Source: Amyelois transitella
Taxonomy: Eukaryota; Arthropoda; Insecta; Lepidoptera; Pyralidae
NCBI RefSeq assembly: GCF_032362555.1
Contig: NC_083511.1
Coordinates: 7,626,001 to 7,690,000, forward strand
Length of the DNA: 64,000 bases
Reading direction: 5' to 3'
Under the pieces are notes generated by a model. The model was given only the letters and a program-made list of their open reading frames with translations. It was not told the origin of the DNA and searched no databases. Shown here piece by piece: positions 50,991 through 63,385 of the stretch. Every line of letters starts with the position of its first letter. Position 1 is the first letter of the stretch. A program made the translations under genes and the position numbers.

Positions 50991-53900
50991 GTGGGATGGG
51001 GCCGAAAGCTATACCCGTCTGGGGCGCCAAGATCTTCAGGTGTGTATTTTTTTTATGTTTTTAACGGCCGTATAATCAAATTAAGGAATCTCTTTATTTG
51101 TTCAAATCTTAAACCTTCACATTTGCTGTTTATGTTTAATATTGTTATTATGGCTCCCGGATTTGCCTACTGAATTCTGTTTACTTTGTCATTGTACTCA
51201 CTTTGGTATTAGTTTTTCCCGTAAAAAGTTATTTATTGTCATACGTGTACCTATTTTATTTACACTACCTATAGAAAAAAAATAGATTTACATTTATGTA
51301 TTTTTATTTTAAATCCGACATTCCAAAACATATTTAAGTAGGTATATAGATAACAAATGTATATAACTTTAAATTATTTTAAAACATAAAATCTGTGCCT
51401 TAAGTTTTATTCTAAACCATAATTTAAAATACGAACAATGCTTCTAAAGTTTATCATTACCTAGTGCCTACCTATATAACAGTTTTGGCTTGTTACTTAG
51501 CTTTTACTGTCTGTAAATTTTACCTTTAGTCCAATTTGTGGGAAAGTACCGTTACTCGCAAAAGTGCAAAATACAGACTAAGCTTTTAATCCAATAAATA
51601 TTGTAACAAAACTATTAGCTTAAATATAAATTCCTACAATTAGGTTTGTCACTACATTATACATATTTAGGTATCTATCTACATAGGTATGTTATGTTAT
51701 CTTCTAGTTAGAATATAAATATTATTTTAATATTACTTCAGGTTATAAAGCGATTTAAATCAAACGCATTAAAGATTTTTAATTGTGAATTTTTTTAATG
51801 CATAAAATTAAAAGAAATTAATTTAAAATATAAAATAATGTGTAAATTACATTAGATTCTGATATCGAACAACAGGATTAAAATAAACTCGTTTTTTTTT
51901 TAAACTTTCGTTTTAAAAATATATAAGCAAGTTGACACCCTATCAACAATAATCATGTGTTCAAATTAAAAAAAAAAATATATTTTAACCAGGCGGGTTG
52001 ATGTTTGGTCTACACCACCAAGAAGCGGCGGGCGGGTTGCACACTCAGCCTCGCGGGCCTGTCACCTCACTCAAAGAAGAGCCGCTCACCAGAGCTTGGA
52101 TGACACCCAGCTCTTTAGTTGACAATACCAAGTAAGTATAGACTGAGAACTAACCGAAGCCCTTATGTTGAGGGAAAACATCGTAAGGAAACTGGATGGG
52201 TAACCATGAGCAAATATGGTGACAAAGCTCTAAGTGCGAACAGTTTCTCCAGCAGTATAATGTATTTCTGTTATATTCTCACTGTAATGTATCAATTCTA
52301 CTTTAACTGTTATTTTCTGTTCACTAAGTACGAGAAATTTTGATGCATTTAATGCAATGTTGCTTATTGAAGTTATGGCGTTCTACTTATACTTAGCTCA
52401 ACCTTATTGGTACTACCATTATACCTTTTTTGTTTTATCTCTGTCATAATAGTAATACATGTAGTTGTTTGAACTAGATTAAAATTTACTGAACTATAAT
52501 AAAAACAATATCATAGTCTTATTTAAAGAAAGAAATGAAATTTAAGTTTTGGTAAAAAAAAACTTTTCACTGCTTGTAAGTACTACATTTGGAATGAAGT
52601 CCGTCTATTGTATCAACATTGTTTGTAAATTAAAGTTTAAATAAATAAAGAAATATTTTTTATATAATAATAAATGAAATAAAAAATCAACAACATGAAT
52701 ACAATAGTCATTAGATGACAAAGTGGATATTTTTATTAGATTCTTTTAAAATAATAGCTTGGAAGTCCTAGTCCTAATTTTATTTTATACTGCAACATTA
52801 AAATAAATAAAATTCCTTATATAAACAGCATAAGTCATAAATGAGGTTACTCTTATACCAAATAAATATTTATATTTCTAATAAACATTTTTGGGAAAAG
52901 AGCAGTGCTAAACTTATTATTGGCCAAATTGTATTAGGGTTCCGCAGAAACATCGTACCAAATGTGTGCATGGTTTGACATTAAATAGCTGTATGGGATT
53001 AAGTTGGTACACAGAGGGGCAATGGTGAACTGATGGTAAAGATAACATGAGAATACTAGCTGCCCAGCCACGCGTTACTCACTCGGTGTGACCAAGTTAT
53101 ATTTTACACTTACATGTAAAATATTATCAAAAAATGTTTTAAATTAATTTATTAAGATGGTATATCTTAACTGAATTTATCAATATTACCAGTTATTCCA
53201 AAAATTGGTTTGCTACTGTAATTCAGTATGCGACTGTTATCCCTTCTTCATTTAGAATACATTTATTTAAATTTTCTGGCCATAATTTAACTTTAGACCG
53301 GACAAGGTTCTGAAGCTAAAATTTTAGTTTTTATATGGTCAAAAGAAAATAGATATAATGCCATGTTTTCTCCTCCGAACAAGATAAATTAATTCTGGTG
53401 TATTAATTATAGAATGCATTACTGTCAGAGTTAGCAAAAAAATTTGCAAGATTTTAGTCATAAATACTGTTTTATGCACAATACGTTCATTATAGAGCGT
53501 CGTCCAATCAGGGACGAGTACGGCCGGCGATAATCAACCGCGCCGTAACAAGTGTGTATTCATAAACGCAAAGGGCGCGATAAATCATGATGCGGCGTGG
53601 TGGGGCGCGCGATACAGTTTTGTTCGCGACTGTACTCGATTATGAGAAGTTTGCATTGTAAGTAATATGAGCGGAAAATTAAAATTATGTTGTGAGATGT
53701 TGTTGAAATTAAGCGTGAGTAACGAAACACAAGATCCATAATGTTAGAGTGAAGACTATACGTATTGAAATCAAATTGAATTGGCTAAATTAGTTTTAGT
53801 TACCTGTGATTTTGACGTTTAACGCTGTTCGAAAAGTTGGTTTTAAGATGATCTCATGTAATTTTACTAGTTAGAAAATAGTTAAAATAATTAGTTATAG

Positions 53901-56900
53901 AACGAGTTTAGTTTTTCTATTAAAAAGTGTTGAATATTTGATGAAAGTATTTGACTGAAATATATTATAGGATTTTTTTTTCCTTTAAAGGCTTAACATT
54001 TTGAAATTATTTCTACGATTTTCTAAAATTGTACCCTTGCATATTAAATAATTATTATGAAGCAGACCTAGTTCCTCAAACCATAATTTTGCAACCCTCT
54101 TTTCCAAACGGCCATCTTGTAATATTTACACAAGCATAATGAAGTTGCGTAACAATAAACATTTGGTGTAGATAACTTATAATGCTGACTATTGATGATG
54201 TGCTCGAATTAGTGAGCATTGTGTTTGAGGAGGGCCTCTCCTGACATCTGTCGTGTTTTACTCGCCTCTAAAATGTTTGTACTAGTCTAATATATGTTTT
54301 TTTGGGAAACTAATTTAATGAGTCTCAGTTTTATTAGAAAACAAGAATCGATAGATAAAAAAAGGAAAGAAAAAAAATATGATAATAATCCGTTATACCG
54401 TAAATTATTTATTTTTACAAAATGATGACGTTAATTAAACACATCAAAAAAAAAAATAAGAATAATGTTCCTAATATTTCAAAAAGTTGAATGAGTTCTT
54501 TGCGTTCCCCAATAAGACTTTATAAATAGGGATAGATTAGGGATAAAGGATGGACAAATTGTGTGCATGTTTCTAATATTGATTTTTATCAAAGAGATTT
54601 CACGTCTTTATTCAAAATGGAGAAGACAGATCTAATGGTTTTGAAAATTCAGGCCACGTTCAGCTGACAGTAGAAGAAGAATTCCAAATATTTTAATTTG
54701 CAACCCAACTCTATACTAAATTTTTGTACTCACAAAGTACGTAGTATAATGAAAGTAAATAATTTGCACAACGTTAATCTTTTTCTTGAACCAATTTCGC
54801 GCAAAGTCTTTTCAATCCGATTACTCTTCCTCGGAAAATTAATTACTTATAAACCGGGCCAGTAATATTCGTAATTAAAGTAATCGCGGCAGTCATCAGC
54901 TCTCGATGACAAATGTTGACAGATAGGCAGGCAGCAGTGATGACAGAGTCATTTATATGCCGTGTTTAAATCATTAATATGCCGCACCCCGCCGATTAGA
55001 CGCGTTTTTAATAAATTACGTTTTAGTACACCTACCGTGTAATTTGCTACATTTTGGAATGGACGAACAAATTTTTTGTAATTTTTTCAATGAGTATATA
55101 TTATGTGGGTCCCAGAGAGAAATTTAATTTTATAAAACACTAACACAAAAGTTAAAAGGGAGATAATTTTGATTATTTGAAAATGATTTCAAATAAATGA
55201 AAGAAATCAAACAATGAATTCGACATTTTAAAAAGCAAAAAGGGTAATCATCTGCTGTTCTACTTCTAAGCTTCTTTGTTAAAATATATAATTAAATACC
55301 TACATATGATATAGTTTACATAACTTTATTAAAATAATATTGGTTATCTGTAACAATACTATACCCGAAATCCTATTCATAAATATCGTAAGATTATAAA
55401 TCTGAAAGAGATGCTACCATATCGATAGCACAATATGAAGTGATGACGCACAAATTGTGCCACACACCTCGATATCGACATGTGTTACGTATAAAAATAT
55501 ATCCGTTACTATCGACCTTATTCCACGGCGATTAGGAATCGATTTTGAATACAGATTGAATGAAAATACGTGCAATAAATACATCGATAGAACATTTGAA
55601 ATGCGGCACTTCATCAAATCTTCGGTCTCATTTCTCACTGTACCGGATGCGTGTTTTGGACTAGTGTCGTTTGCATAGCAGAATAATTATTCAATACCAA
55701 TGCAATAATATTTGAATTTATTTTGATGTCTAGTAAAATTTGTTAGTTAAATATTAATGAAAATAGTAAAAAGTTACCATGTAGAGTTTGTAAGTTTCTG
55801 TAATATTAATAACCAAAATTATTAACTTATTTTAAAATTGTCGTAAAAGGCGATTAAGGGACAGGCTTACAAACTTGGGATTCTTTTCTAGGCGATGGGC
55901 TAGCAACCTGTCACTATTTGAATCTCTATTCTATAATTAAGCCAGATAGCTGGACGTGGTCATTCGGTCTTTTCAAGACTGTTGGCTCTGTCTACCCCGC
56001 AAGGGATATAGACTTGACCATTTGTATGTGTGTATTAACTTATTTTGAACAAGTTAGTTCATACATACATAATTTATAATAAAAAGGTTTAAAATATTAT
56101 TTTTCAAATCATTTAACTTTTATTATAACTTATTTTACACCTACTGAGTATTTTATTTATCACTCCTGCTAGCTCTTATAAGGTTAAATACTAATTGAAG
56201 AAATGCGTACGTTTTAACATCATAAGAAACTAGTGAAATGAAAGGCATTAACACTTAACTACTAACCACAAGCCTTCCCATAATATTTAAACAACAAAAC
56301 ATTATTTTATCGACAAGTCGTTGACATCGACTCACCACATTACTACGTTCGCAGCGTATTACTATGTTCGCCCATTCATCTCCGCTGCAGAATTTGCGTA
56401 AACAAATTGGTTTCGCGATTGCCATTTTATACTCGCTCGCGACTCCATTGTTTTATTTATCGCTACCAGTTTCGGCGCCCGCGTTTAGCTTGCACCGCTT
56501 TTTTCGCTTACATTGGACTATTATCAATCTTTGGACAGATTTTGTTTTACGTAATTTTATTTACATATTTTTTAATTTTTATGCGTTATGTACCTAGATA
56601 TGTATATTTTTTTGTTGCATATACAATTATAACAATTTTATCCTAAACTTATATTATCTTATCGCATTAGGCAATCTCTTCCAGGCAAAGATACGTCACA
56701 TAAAAATCGAGTACAATAAACGCCTCTAACTACATATATTTTAGAATGCTGCGCGTATTGCGGTTGTTTTTAATTTTTACTTACCCTAATGAAAAAACCT
56801 GTTAACATTTTACTGTCATTATGAGCAGTAAAAGGTTAATTTTTAGTTCCCGTCAATGAAGATATCACCGCTAATATAATATAAAACTATCTTTACAAAG

Positions 56901-59900
56901 GCAACAGTATGATTTGCGAAATTCCATGACCGAGTAACGGCCCCAATAAATCAATTTTAAAAGGATTAGAGCTAAGAGTAACTGCTTTTTATAGAGCGCG
57001 AAAATAAGACGAGGTCTATGTTTTGTCATGAGGACATTTTGGCCAATATTTAGTTTTATTATTTTATTGATATTTCTTCAAAAATACTGGAAGTAACATT
57101 AAAATAAAATGTACCTCAAAAGTATAAATAGATCTTTATTAAAAATTATAAAACACATGAACAAATATTACGTCTAAAATACACATTTATTCTTATACTT
57201 CTTGTACTACTAAAGGATTAAAAAGAGCTAGAACTGTCATAGTGACAATATGGCTCTGATTTTAAGATAATCAAAATAAAAAAATGATTTTATTTATATT
57301 ATTTAAAACGTGTACCATGTTACCGCGCGCTCTACAATATAACTCTAACTATATTGAAAAGTTTTATTATTCTTGTGGGTTTGTCAATAGCTCCTAAACT
57401 ATTGCTGTGGCAATGTGGCTTTGACAAAGAGAGACAAAAATAAACTGTTAAACTTTTAATTTATGACATTGTTACGGGATGCACGTTTTTGCATGCCCAG
57501 ACTCAGATGTTTCGAAACGAATGATTTGTTTGTTGTTATAAGGTCTGTTTCGCATTATTGACGTGAGACATGAAAAAAAAATTTGCATTTGAAAAAGGAA
57601 CATTGTTTAAATCATAACTTAATCTGTTCATTTATATTTTTTTGTTCCATAATATATTTTTATTTTCGGCCTGTTCCGTTGTCGTTTTAATGAAAGGGGT
57701 ATTTTTAATGACTCATACTGATATTTCCTGGGATTAAAAATATCTTATTTTCATAGTTTTACGTGCACTCATATTCGATCACGACTAAATATTCAGTTTC
57801 CAGAATATGAAAATTTCCTTACGATGTTTCACGCTCACCGTAAGAGCATCGTTTAGCAATCAAATACTTACTTTCTTTGTAAATACAAATAAGAGTAGCG
57901 TAGATCTTACATAGACGTAATAGATCTTGAACAAATATTTTTTTTTTATTCTGGTAACCGATGATTTAAGATAGAACAATTAACTAATGGTTTGTCACAA
58001 CAGTGGCGTAGGTGTTGGGCGAGCTCATTTCGAAAAGCAACCGCCGAGTAACCTGCGCAAGAGCAACTTCTTCCACTTCGTCGTAGCCCTATACGACCGA
58101 GCGGGACAGCCAGTAGAAATTGAGAGGACTGCCTTCATCGGATTTATTGAGAAAGACCAAGTAAGTTCTTCTTTTAATTCCTTTAGAAAAGAGTCAGCTG
58201 GAAGAAATTTGATTTAAATTAAACTGAATCTTTGTACAGTCGACTACTAACGCCACAGCAAACTCTGTGAGGTGGTAATAACGGATATTTTACAGTAAAT
58301 TTGATTACTCAAAGTTAAACATGTCAAGTGGGTTTGCGTAAGTTGTTGAACTTTGTGTAACTGAGTGTAATATTGATATGTTTCCTTTGAACAATTTACA
58401 TATACGCATATTTTGTACAAGTCAACCATAACAGTTAAGCAAATCCATTCACAGCTTGTTTAATTTTATATTGTAAGCTATAAAGCCAACAGTTGATAAT
58501 ATAATGCAATAATGAGAGAGAGAGTAAAAGAGAATGTTATAGAGAAAATCAGTATCAGAAGTAGATAATAAGCAGCTCTTTTTTACTCATAATTATACTC
58601 GTACTTATGAAATTTATCAAAAAAAAGGACGTATTTGGGCAATGTTAATCGATACTTATTTCTAGTCTCGCTACATTAAAAAGGTTCATGTATACTCATG
58701 CCACCGCAGTAGCGTATTATGTAAATAAGGCTTTATACACACAATGGACATGATGTCTGAACGATCCTGATTAATGGACAAACTGATCGAGATACAATCA
58801 AATCAGAAGTTTATCGGTTATTGAAAGGGGGTCTATTTATAAGCGATTTATTTGAGCATGCTTTGTAACCTTTTCGGTAGGTATCGTACAGGGTGGCTTT
58901 GAATTTATAAATAGGTACATATCCTTTTAATTTTACACTATGTTCATGATTCGGAGCGATACAAACCTATGATTAAGTAAAAACCAATGATAAATAAAAC
59001 ATGTTATTGCTTAAAATACAATAAGAATTAAAACAGTACAAAAAGCGACCTTAATTAAGTAATTTAAACACATACATACATATAATCACTTTTATATCTC
59101 TTGCAGAGTAGACAGAGCCAATAGTCTAGAAAAGATTGATAGGTCACGTTCACCTGTTTGGCCTAATGATAGAGTTGAGATCTTAATAGTGACAGGTTGC
59201 TAGCCTATCGTCTAAAAGAAGAATATCAAGTTTATAAGCCTATCCCTAGTAATATAAACATCGTGATTTTTGCATAGGTATTTGAAAAAATTTAACTACG
59301 TCACATACTTTGATAAAGTACGTGACCTAACCTTAAAAAATATCTATCCATACTTATTTAATTTTTTAACTACATGTGATATTTAAAAAGTGGGTCAGCA
59401 ATGTAGAACAACTGTCACTATCGTCCTACAGTTCTCACAATATTGTTAGTTGAGTTTTCTCTTTAATTATTCAGGGCCAAACACCCTTGTTCAAGTTTTT
59501 ACGATACTGCCTTTACTACATTGAAAATAACACTCCTTTTTGGGCTGTGGCGTAATTACCAGGGTTTAAGGTGTTTGTCCTTTTGGATGTTTTTTGTTTA
59601 TTTAAAAATATATACATACATACACAAAATCACACTTTCGTCCCGGAGGGGTAGGCATAGACTACATCTCTCCACTTGCATACTTCTTTCGCTTTAAAAA
59701 TAAATCCTAAAATAAAATCTATTAACTTAAAGCGTCTACGTTATGTAGTTAAATGTGTTTGTTGACAGAGGAATCGGTAAAATTAATAGATTACTTAATG
59801 TAGTTGACTTAATTCACACTGCCATAAATATATAGTTAGTATCTCATAATACATGTTTCGAACTTATTTCGAGACTAACTCAATCTGTGTATATAATCGT

Positions 59901-61886
59901 AATTCAGAAAAGAATCATGGCCGGATGTAGGTTTTGAATCTGTGCGTCGCTTTAAGTCTTAACCCTTGTTCGTTTAACCACTGACGCTCAAATACAACAG
60001 CTCTTACTTACAATATAAAATAAACAGTAGTACTAACTAATAAGGTACAGAAAATTCTTCTTATTGTATGTTCATTGTTTTCTTTTTATTACAGGAAGCT
60101 GAAGGGCAGAAAACAAACAACGGTATCCAATATAGACTGCAGTTATTATATGCTAATGGTAAGTATTAAAGAGATAAAATTAGTTTGAGTATTTATTTTT
60201 GTGAAATCATCGCATTCACACTCATTACAACTTCTGTTTGTAACATTTATTAACAACGCTTCCGCGGATAAACTACTCGACAAGTTTTGATAAAAAAAAT
60301 GGTTGAATATAGTTTATTATCCGAGGTCAAAAATAAATATTTTTCTAGAAATTCCCACGAAAACGACGCCTGGTGCAAAAGTTTCACAAAAGCCTGATTA
60401 TGAGATTGATTATTTAATTTACTCTTCATAATGTTTTATGATGTCAATAAAAATCATAATATTAAAGAGCTATCATCAGAATAAACAGATAGCAATGATT
60501 ATTTTTGTATTGATCAATTCCTTGCACACATACCTCAATGGAGCGTGCAAACAGGTCGGTCGTGCATTCAATAATCGTCTCTATCGCTTTGACTTAAAGG
60601 CCACATCAAACATAACCTGATTCTGAATTCAATAGACAGAGAACCGGAGACAATGTACACTGCAATGTAAATATTTGGTATCTTGGCCTTAGAGCTAGAT
60701 AATGGAAAATTGGCGCAGAATACTCTGGCTCTTAGACTATGAATGATGGCTGCTCCTAGCTCTTGTACTATATTGTGAGTGTATTGTTAGGAATTTGTAC
60801 TTGATACACAAAAGGTTAGTATAGATTATTACCTTTTACATGCAACACGTCGATGCCGCTTATGATGAGACATCCGACATTCATAAAAGTTAAAAGCCAT
60901 GTTAAGAATTATGAAATTAAGCTTGCTAAACAAAAAACAAAACAAAAAATTAGAGGCAGTATAAATATTATTTGTAAATATAATTACCGCCACTAGTATC
61001 CAATAAACGTGGCTATGAATTCACTTCTGTAGTGAGTTTGACCTCACCTACCAGGTGAGTGATAATGGAGTGATATGGACATACATACATATATAATCAG
61101 GTCTTGTCTACCCTTGCGGGGTAAACAGAGCCAACAGTCTTGAAAAGGCTGAAAGGCCACGTTCAGCTGTTTGGCTTATTGATAGAATTGAGATTCAAAT
61201 AGTGACAGGTTGCTAGCCCGTCGCCTTAGAGAAGAATCCCAAGTTTATAAGGCTTTGGGTATGGATGTAAATAAAATGTGAAAATAAAATATATAATATT
61301 GCTTAAATAAAAAAATTGTAACATCTATTATTATTATTGTAAATCTAACGTCTGCAATACGCTAATACGAGCTACGGCGTAGCTCGTAGCCGCTACGATC
61401 TTTATTACTACGAGAATGCAAATGCTTTATACCGAGAATTAGTGAACACATGCACTCAACATCGAGGGCAATAATTTATGCAATTTATCAAAATACTTCA
61501 CAAAAGTTGGAACCTACTTTATAGAAAAGTTATCTATAGAAATTTTAATGGAGGATATTTAACATCAACTTAATAAAGCCCCTGATGATATACATATTAA
61601 AATCATACCTATTTTCCGGAGAATAGGCAGAAACTTCAACTTCCCGCTACAATTCTTCCTATAGAGACCGGAAAACTGTCATTATTTGAATCTCAATTCC
61701 ATCATTGAGGTATGTTGGCTCTGTGTAAGGACTAAGGACGTTATATGCTTGTGTTGTAAGATTTAATTTTAGTTAATTTAGAAAGTATTGAGATAAATCT
61801 TTTTATGATAAATGATTTTTTTGTCCACAGGTTTGAGGCAAGAACAGGATATTTTCGTCCGTCTCATAGATTCTGTAACAAAACAG
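50991..61886 (+). CDS. kn: COE/EBF transcription factor knot (collier), exons 1-5, partial
   Basis: Exons 50991-51039, 51993-52131, 58004-58160, 60095-60158 and 61831-61886 join in phases 1,2,0,1,0; the next exon lies beyond the window. Exon 1 gives [15 protein letters not shown], exon 2 GGLMFGL and TSLKEEPL. Exons 3-5 give the start of the COE DNA-binding domain: [48 protein letters not shown] and [17 protein letters not shown]. All match collier and vertebrate EBF almost residue for residue. In flies, collier is a nuclear regulator of head, wing, muscle, neuron and blood-progenitor fates. No in-frame ATG precedes GWGRK: the codon where fly collier has Met is GTG (50991). The ATG at 52001 (MFGL) aligns with the vertebrate EBF start. 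Introns of 0.95, 5.9, 1.9 and 1.7 kb suit a developmental regulator. Confidence 0.93.
53505..53660. promoter_or_regulatory. CpG-rich island in knot intron 2
   Basis: GTACGGCCGGCGATAATCAA, GGGCGCGATAAATCATGATG and GGGGCGCGCGATACAG stand out from the AT-rich intron. It could be an enhancer or a secondary promoter. Confidence 0.4.
54880..55020. promoter_or_regulatory. candidate enhancer with TGACAG sites
   Basis: TGACAG (Homothorax/Meis-like) occurs at 54917-54922 and 54941-54946, with a related TGACAA at 54907. ATCATTAATATG and GATTAGACGCG homeodomain-like cores follow, beside AAGTAATCGCGGCAGTCATC. The motif density is higher than in flanking DNA. Confidence 0.35.
55415..55600. promoter_or_regulatory. 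cluster of ATCGAT (DRE-like) motifs
   Basis: TATCGATA at 55420-55427, CGATATCGA near 55470, ATCGAT at 55538-55543 and ATCGAT at 55583-55588. These match the DRE core bound by DREF/BEAF-type factors in flies. Confidence 0.35.
55842..56036 (+). repeat. SINE, 5'-truncated
   Basis: GTCGTAAAAGGCGATTAAGG, GGCGATGGGCTAGCAACCTG, CGGTCTTTTCAAGACTGTTG and tail ATAGACTTGACCATTTGTAT. It lies in knot intron 2. Confidence 0.85.
59068..59250 (-). repeat. SINE, most of element
   Basis: ACATACATACATATAATCAC, GTAGACAGAGCCAATAGTCT and GTGACAGGTTGCTAGCCTAT; the head is missing. It lies in knot intron 3. Confidence 0.8.
59612..59705 (-). repeat. LINE 3' stub
   Basis: ACATACATACACAAAATCAC, TCCCGGAGGGGTAGGCATAG and TCCACTTGCATACTTCTTTC match the reverse strand of the LINE end. 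It lies in knot intron 3. Confidence 0.75.
61080..61255 (-). repeat. SINE, most of element
   Basis: CATACATACATATATAATCA, CCTTGCGGGGTAAACAGAGC and GGTTGCTAGCCCGTCGCC; it stops after AAGTTTATAAGG. It lies in knot intron 4. Confidence 0.85.
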
Positions 61887-62127
61887 GTAAGTGAGCAATA
61901 TAATTTTGATTTAAACTTTATCGAGCCTTTAAGCTACTATCGGTGAAAATTATGCAATTAACTATTTTACCTATGATTATATTACAAATGCATTATCAGT
62001 AAGCTATCATATATTGTTAGGTTGGCTGGATGAGATCCCACTTAGGGATAAGCCCGCCTTTATACTGTACTACTGTTTTATATTTGTAATGTACTTCTTA
62101 AGTGAACAATAAAGCATTTACTTACTT

Positions 62128-62385
62128 ACTACATACATATGGCCACGTCTATATCCCTTGCGAGGAAGACAGAGCCAATGGTCTTGAAAAGACTGAAAGG
62201 CCACGTTCAGCTATTTGGCTTAATGATAGAATTGAGATTCAAATAGTGACAGGTTGCTAGCCCATCGCCTAAAAAAGAATCCCAAGTTTGTAAGCCTATC
62301 CCTTAGTCGCCTTTTACGACATCCATCGGAAAGAGATGTAGTGGTCCTATTCTTTTTTATATTGGTGCTGGGAACCACAAGGCCA
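62128..62385 (-). repeat. full-length SINE copy
   Basis: ACTACATACATATGGCCACG, GCGAGGAAGACAGAGCCAAT, GCTAGCCCATCGCCTAAAAA and head GGTGCTGGGAACCACAAGGC. It lies right of knot exon 5 and forms an inverted pair with the copy at 62845-63100. Confidence 0.85.
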
Positions 62386-62584
62386 ATACTTTACCTACTA
62401 TCCAGTAATATTATTCATTTTTATATCTTAAATAGTGACGTCTTTTTAATTGATTACAATCACAATTATTTTACGAATTTTCATTGCATAATAATGCATT
62501 GATTCTTCCTTAGAACGATCATTATAATAATTTGACCACCGGTTTGAATCTGCCACTCCTGCGCAGCAATTCAGCCGCGATGCC

Positions 62585-62625
62585 ATTGGTTCACGTGTCC
62601 GACACGTGTGGTCACGTGTCAGATT
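62585..62625. promoter_or_regulatory. three phased CACGTG E-boxes
   Basis: CACGTG at 62592-62597, 62603-62608 and 62613-62618; starts are 11 and 10 bp apart, about one DNA turn. They sit in a GC-rich patch (62545-62700) right of knot exon 5. CACGTG is bound by Myc/Max, USF, MITF and clock-type bHLH proteins. Confidence 0.5.
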
Positions 62626-62844
62626 GTCATCGGGACCCGATTAGGACCTAATCCACACGCCCTGTTAGGGTCGCGTTAGATATGGTCGAAGCAGTACTGG
62701 TAGGATTTGCGTATTTTCGAGACCGAGGATTAGTACTGTGATGAATATAAAAAAAATTATAACATTATTCCGCCTCTAAGTAACTGACTGAATCTTGCGA
62801 TGAAAATTTAATTACTGATTGTCATTTAAAATTACATAACATTG

Positions 62845-63100
62845 TGGTTCCGGCACAAAGAGAAAAAAGAATAGGACCACTCCATCTCTTTCCCATTGAT
62901 GTCGTAAAAGGCAACTAAGGGATAGGCTTATAAACTTAGGATTTCTCTTTTGGGCGATGGGCTAGCAAACTGCTTCTATTTGAATCTCGATTCTATCATT
63001 TAGCCAAAACAGCTGAGCGAGGCCTATTAGTCTTTTAAAATATTGTGGGCTCTGTCTGTATCGTAAGGGATATAATCGTGATTACATGTTTGTATATACC
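62845..63100 (+). repeat. SINE, near full length
   Basis: TTGTGGTTCCGGCACAAAGA, GGACCACTCCATCTCTTTCC, GGGCGATGGGCTAGCAAACT and tail GATATAATCGTGATTACATG. Confidence 0.8.
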
Positions 63101-63184
63101 TATATTATATTTTTTCGACTGTTTAATGAAAGTTCGTCGTTAAGTGACTATGTTATGTGTATAGTGACCTTAATTGTGCGCCCT

Positions 63185-63385
63185 TCTCACGCCCGTACAA
63201 CTTGCGTTATCTTTCGTTATCTCGTGTTGCAATTTTATTCCACGTTAGTTTCGCATTGACATATGAAGGGTTAAGTTGGGGGTGTCCGGTTGTGGTGTCA
63301 CGTGATTATCTATAATTATGAATGCTATGAAATCTGAGTGACGTCATTCAAAGTTTTATAATGGGTTGGATTGGCTTCTCGTGTG
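63185..63385. promoter_or_regulatory. motif-dense segment with CRE, E-box and GATA sites
   Basis: A full CRE palindrome TGACGTCA at 63339-63346, CACGTG at 63299-63304, and repeated TTATC/TTATCT (GATA) phrases near 63208-63222 and 63305-63312. It may be an intronic enhancer of knot. Confidence 0.3.

Larger units (their letters stand above)
52132..58003. other. knot intron 2
   Basis: A 5.9-kb intron between strong splice sites (GTAAGT at 52132; CACAACAG at 58003). It is mostly AT-rich, with three distinct islands treated separately (53505-53660, 54880-55020, 55415-55600), one 5'-truncated SINE, and a repeat phrase near 57815 (TTCCTTACGATGTTTCACGC). An open stretch at 56364-56600 looks like chance. 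Confidence 0.7.

Noticed and set aside
50858-51064. Frame with ATG at 50996 ([14 protein letters not shown]) as the first exon of knot
   Set aside because: The neighbouring frame gives [10 protein letters not shown], which matches collier and splices in phase to exon 2; the ATG frame does not match.
56364-56646. Two overlapping hydrophobic frames in knot intron 2
   Set aside because: AT-rich translation, no splice context and no similarity recognised.
57987-58003. ATG at 57987 as a separate start for the COE exon
   Set aside because: It lies before the acceptor CACAACAG and would add only intronic codons; phase and homology place the exon start at 58004.
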